DNA of 5,700 nt from an uncultured Methanomethylovorans sp. Lineage in GTDB: Archaea; Halobacteriota; Methanosarcinia; Methanosarcinales; Methanosarcinaceae. The stretch's first letter is position 1. Every line of letters begins with the position of its first letter. Below, piece after piece: positions 5,492 through 5,700 of the stretch. The stretch spans positions 1-5,700 of the forward strand of contig CALBTS010000533.1 in the NCBI GenBank assembly GCA_937968035.1, written 5' to 3'. Both the position numbers and the translations under genes were made by a program. The notes beneath the pieces are model-generated. The model was not told the origin of the DNA. It worked only from the letters and a program-made list of their open reading frames with translations, and searched no databases.

Positions 5492-5497
5492 CCCCTC
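5492..5497 (-). promoter_or_regulatory. Shine-Dalgarno upstream of the MBL hydrolase, pointing to ATC
   Basis: GAGGGG on the minus strand is the best Shine-Dalgarno in this leader. It is 32 nt from the ATG at 5457-5459, too far to serve it, but only 5 nt from an in-frame ATC at 5484-5486. Starting there would give 'RKELKWIL' before the hydrophobic segment, a normal basic N-terminus for an exported protein. Confidence 0.4.
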
Positions 5498-5534
5498 TAC
5501 GCAGCAGATAAAATAAGCGTTGAGACGCAATACA

Positions 5535-5546
5535 GATAAACTTTTC
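5535..5546 (-). promoter_or_regulatory. Possible BRE/TATA promoter of the MBL-DUF3006 unit
   Basis: GAAAAGTTTATC on the minus strand resembles an archaeal BRE plus TATA. A start about 25 nt downstream, near 5512, would place the GAGGGG Shine-Dalgarno inside a short leader. A second TATA-like run, TTATTTTATC (5507-5516), is an alternative. Confidence 0.35.
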
Positions 5547-5641
5547 TTGTGGATTATGGTCAATTCGGTTTCAGGAAGGAAGAAATGTAAATGATGAATA
5601 TTGAAAATAGTTAAGTTAAAATGGGGAATATAGAAATCTGC

Positions 5642-5700
5642 TCAAAGTATTAAAATATCCTTTTTCTCTACACCAGCAGCAATCCCCGCTGCCAGTCGTT
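5642..5700 (-). CDS. C-terminal tail of a gene entering from the right edge (partial)
   Basis: One minus-strand frame is open from the edge to a TGA at 5642-5644 and ends 'RLAAGIAAGVEKKDILIL'. Its composition (alternating small and hydrophobic residues, then a charged turn and a hydrophobic strand) looks like a genuine protein C-terminus, and its strand matches the following genes. Only about 18 residues are visible, so I cannot name the family, and a chance open frame is possible. Confidence 0.35.
   Translation of the reverse strand, partial: RLAAGIAAGVEKKDILIL

Overview
The window most likely comes from a methanogenic archaeon of the Methanosarcinaceae type (Methanolobus, Methanococcoides or Methanosarcina-like). 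This is inferred from three things. Promoters are archaeal in style, with A-rich BRE-like bases next to TATA boxes about 25 nt from plausible starts. Spacers are AT-rich. The proteins resemble ones I associate with these genomes: a YwbE/DUF2196 protein, a TerB C-terminus, TPR repeats built on 'EFPMQYAM', and an MBL hydrolase beside DUF3006. No rRNA, tRNA, insertion sequence or CRISPR array is visible.

Left part (1-800): an AT-rich leader precedes a small plus-strand YwbE-family gene (273-482). A perfect 18-bp palindrome (541-558) follows. It separates this gene from a convergent minus-strand fragment (590-787) that matches only the C-terminal part of a TerB-family protein and looks like a remnant.

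Central part (801-3623, minus strand): two closely spaced genes form a probable operon. The first is a STAND-type P-loop NTPase with C-terminal TPR repeats (1998-3623), preceded by a clear TATA box and Shine-Dalgarno (SD). The second, 18 nt downstream, is a membrane acyltransferase of the Acyl_transf_3 family (801-1979). The TerB remnant lies 13 nt beyond that.

Spacer 3624-4182 is the most interesting non-coding stretch. It holds two diverged direct repeats of about 100 bp (3744-3844 and 4075-4173). Each has a TATA-like promoter, then a hairpin closed by CTGAACTGGC on its 3' side, with TACCACC in the loop. The first is followed by six Ts. I read them as a duplicated pair of small structured RNAs on the plus strand, next to the divergent NTPase operon.

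Right part (4183-5700, minus strand): an exported or membrane-anchored ComEC-type metallo-beta-lactamase-fold hydrolase (4473-5459) is followed by a DUF3006 protein (4183-4404), a pairing often seen. The hydrolase has an odd 5' end: its best SD and a basic N-terminal extension point to an ATC codon where a start would be expected. The tail of another minus-strand gene may enter at the right edge (5642-5700).

The two candidates for something new are the small-RNA pair and the NTPase/acyltransferase operon, which could be a conflict or signalling module. Both functions are inferred, not shown.
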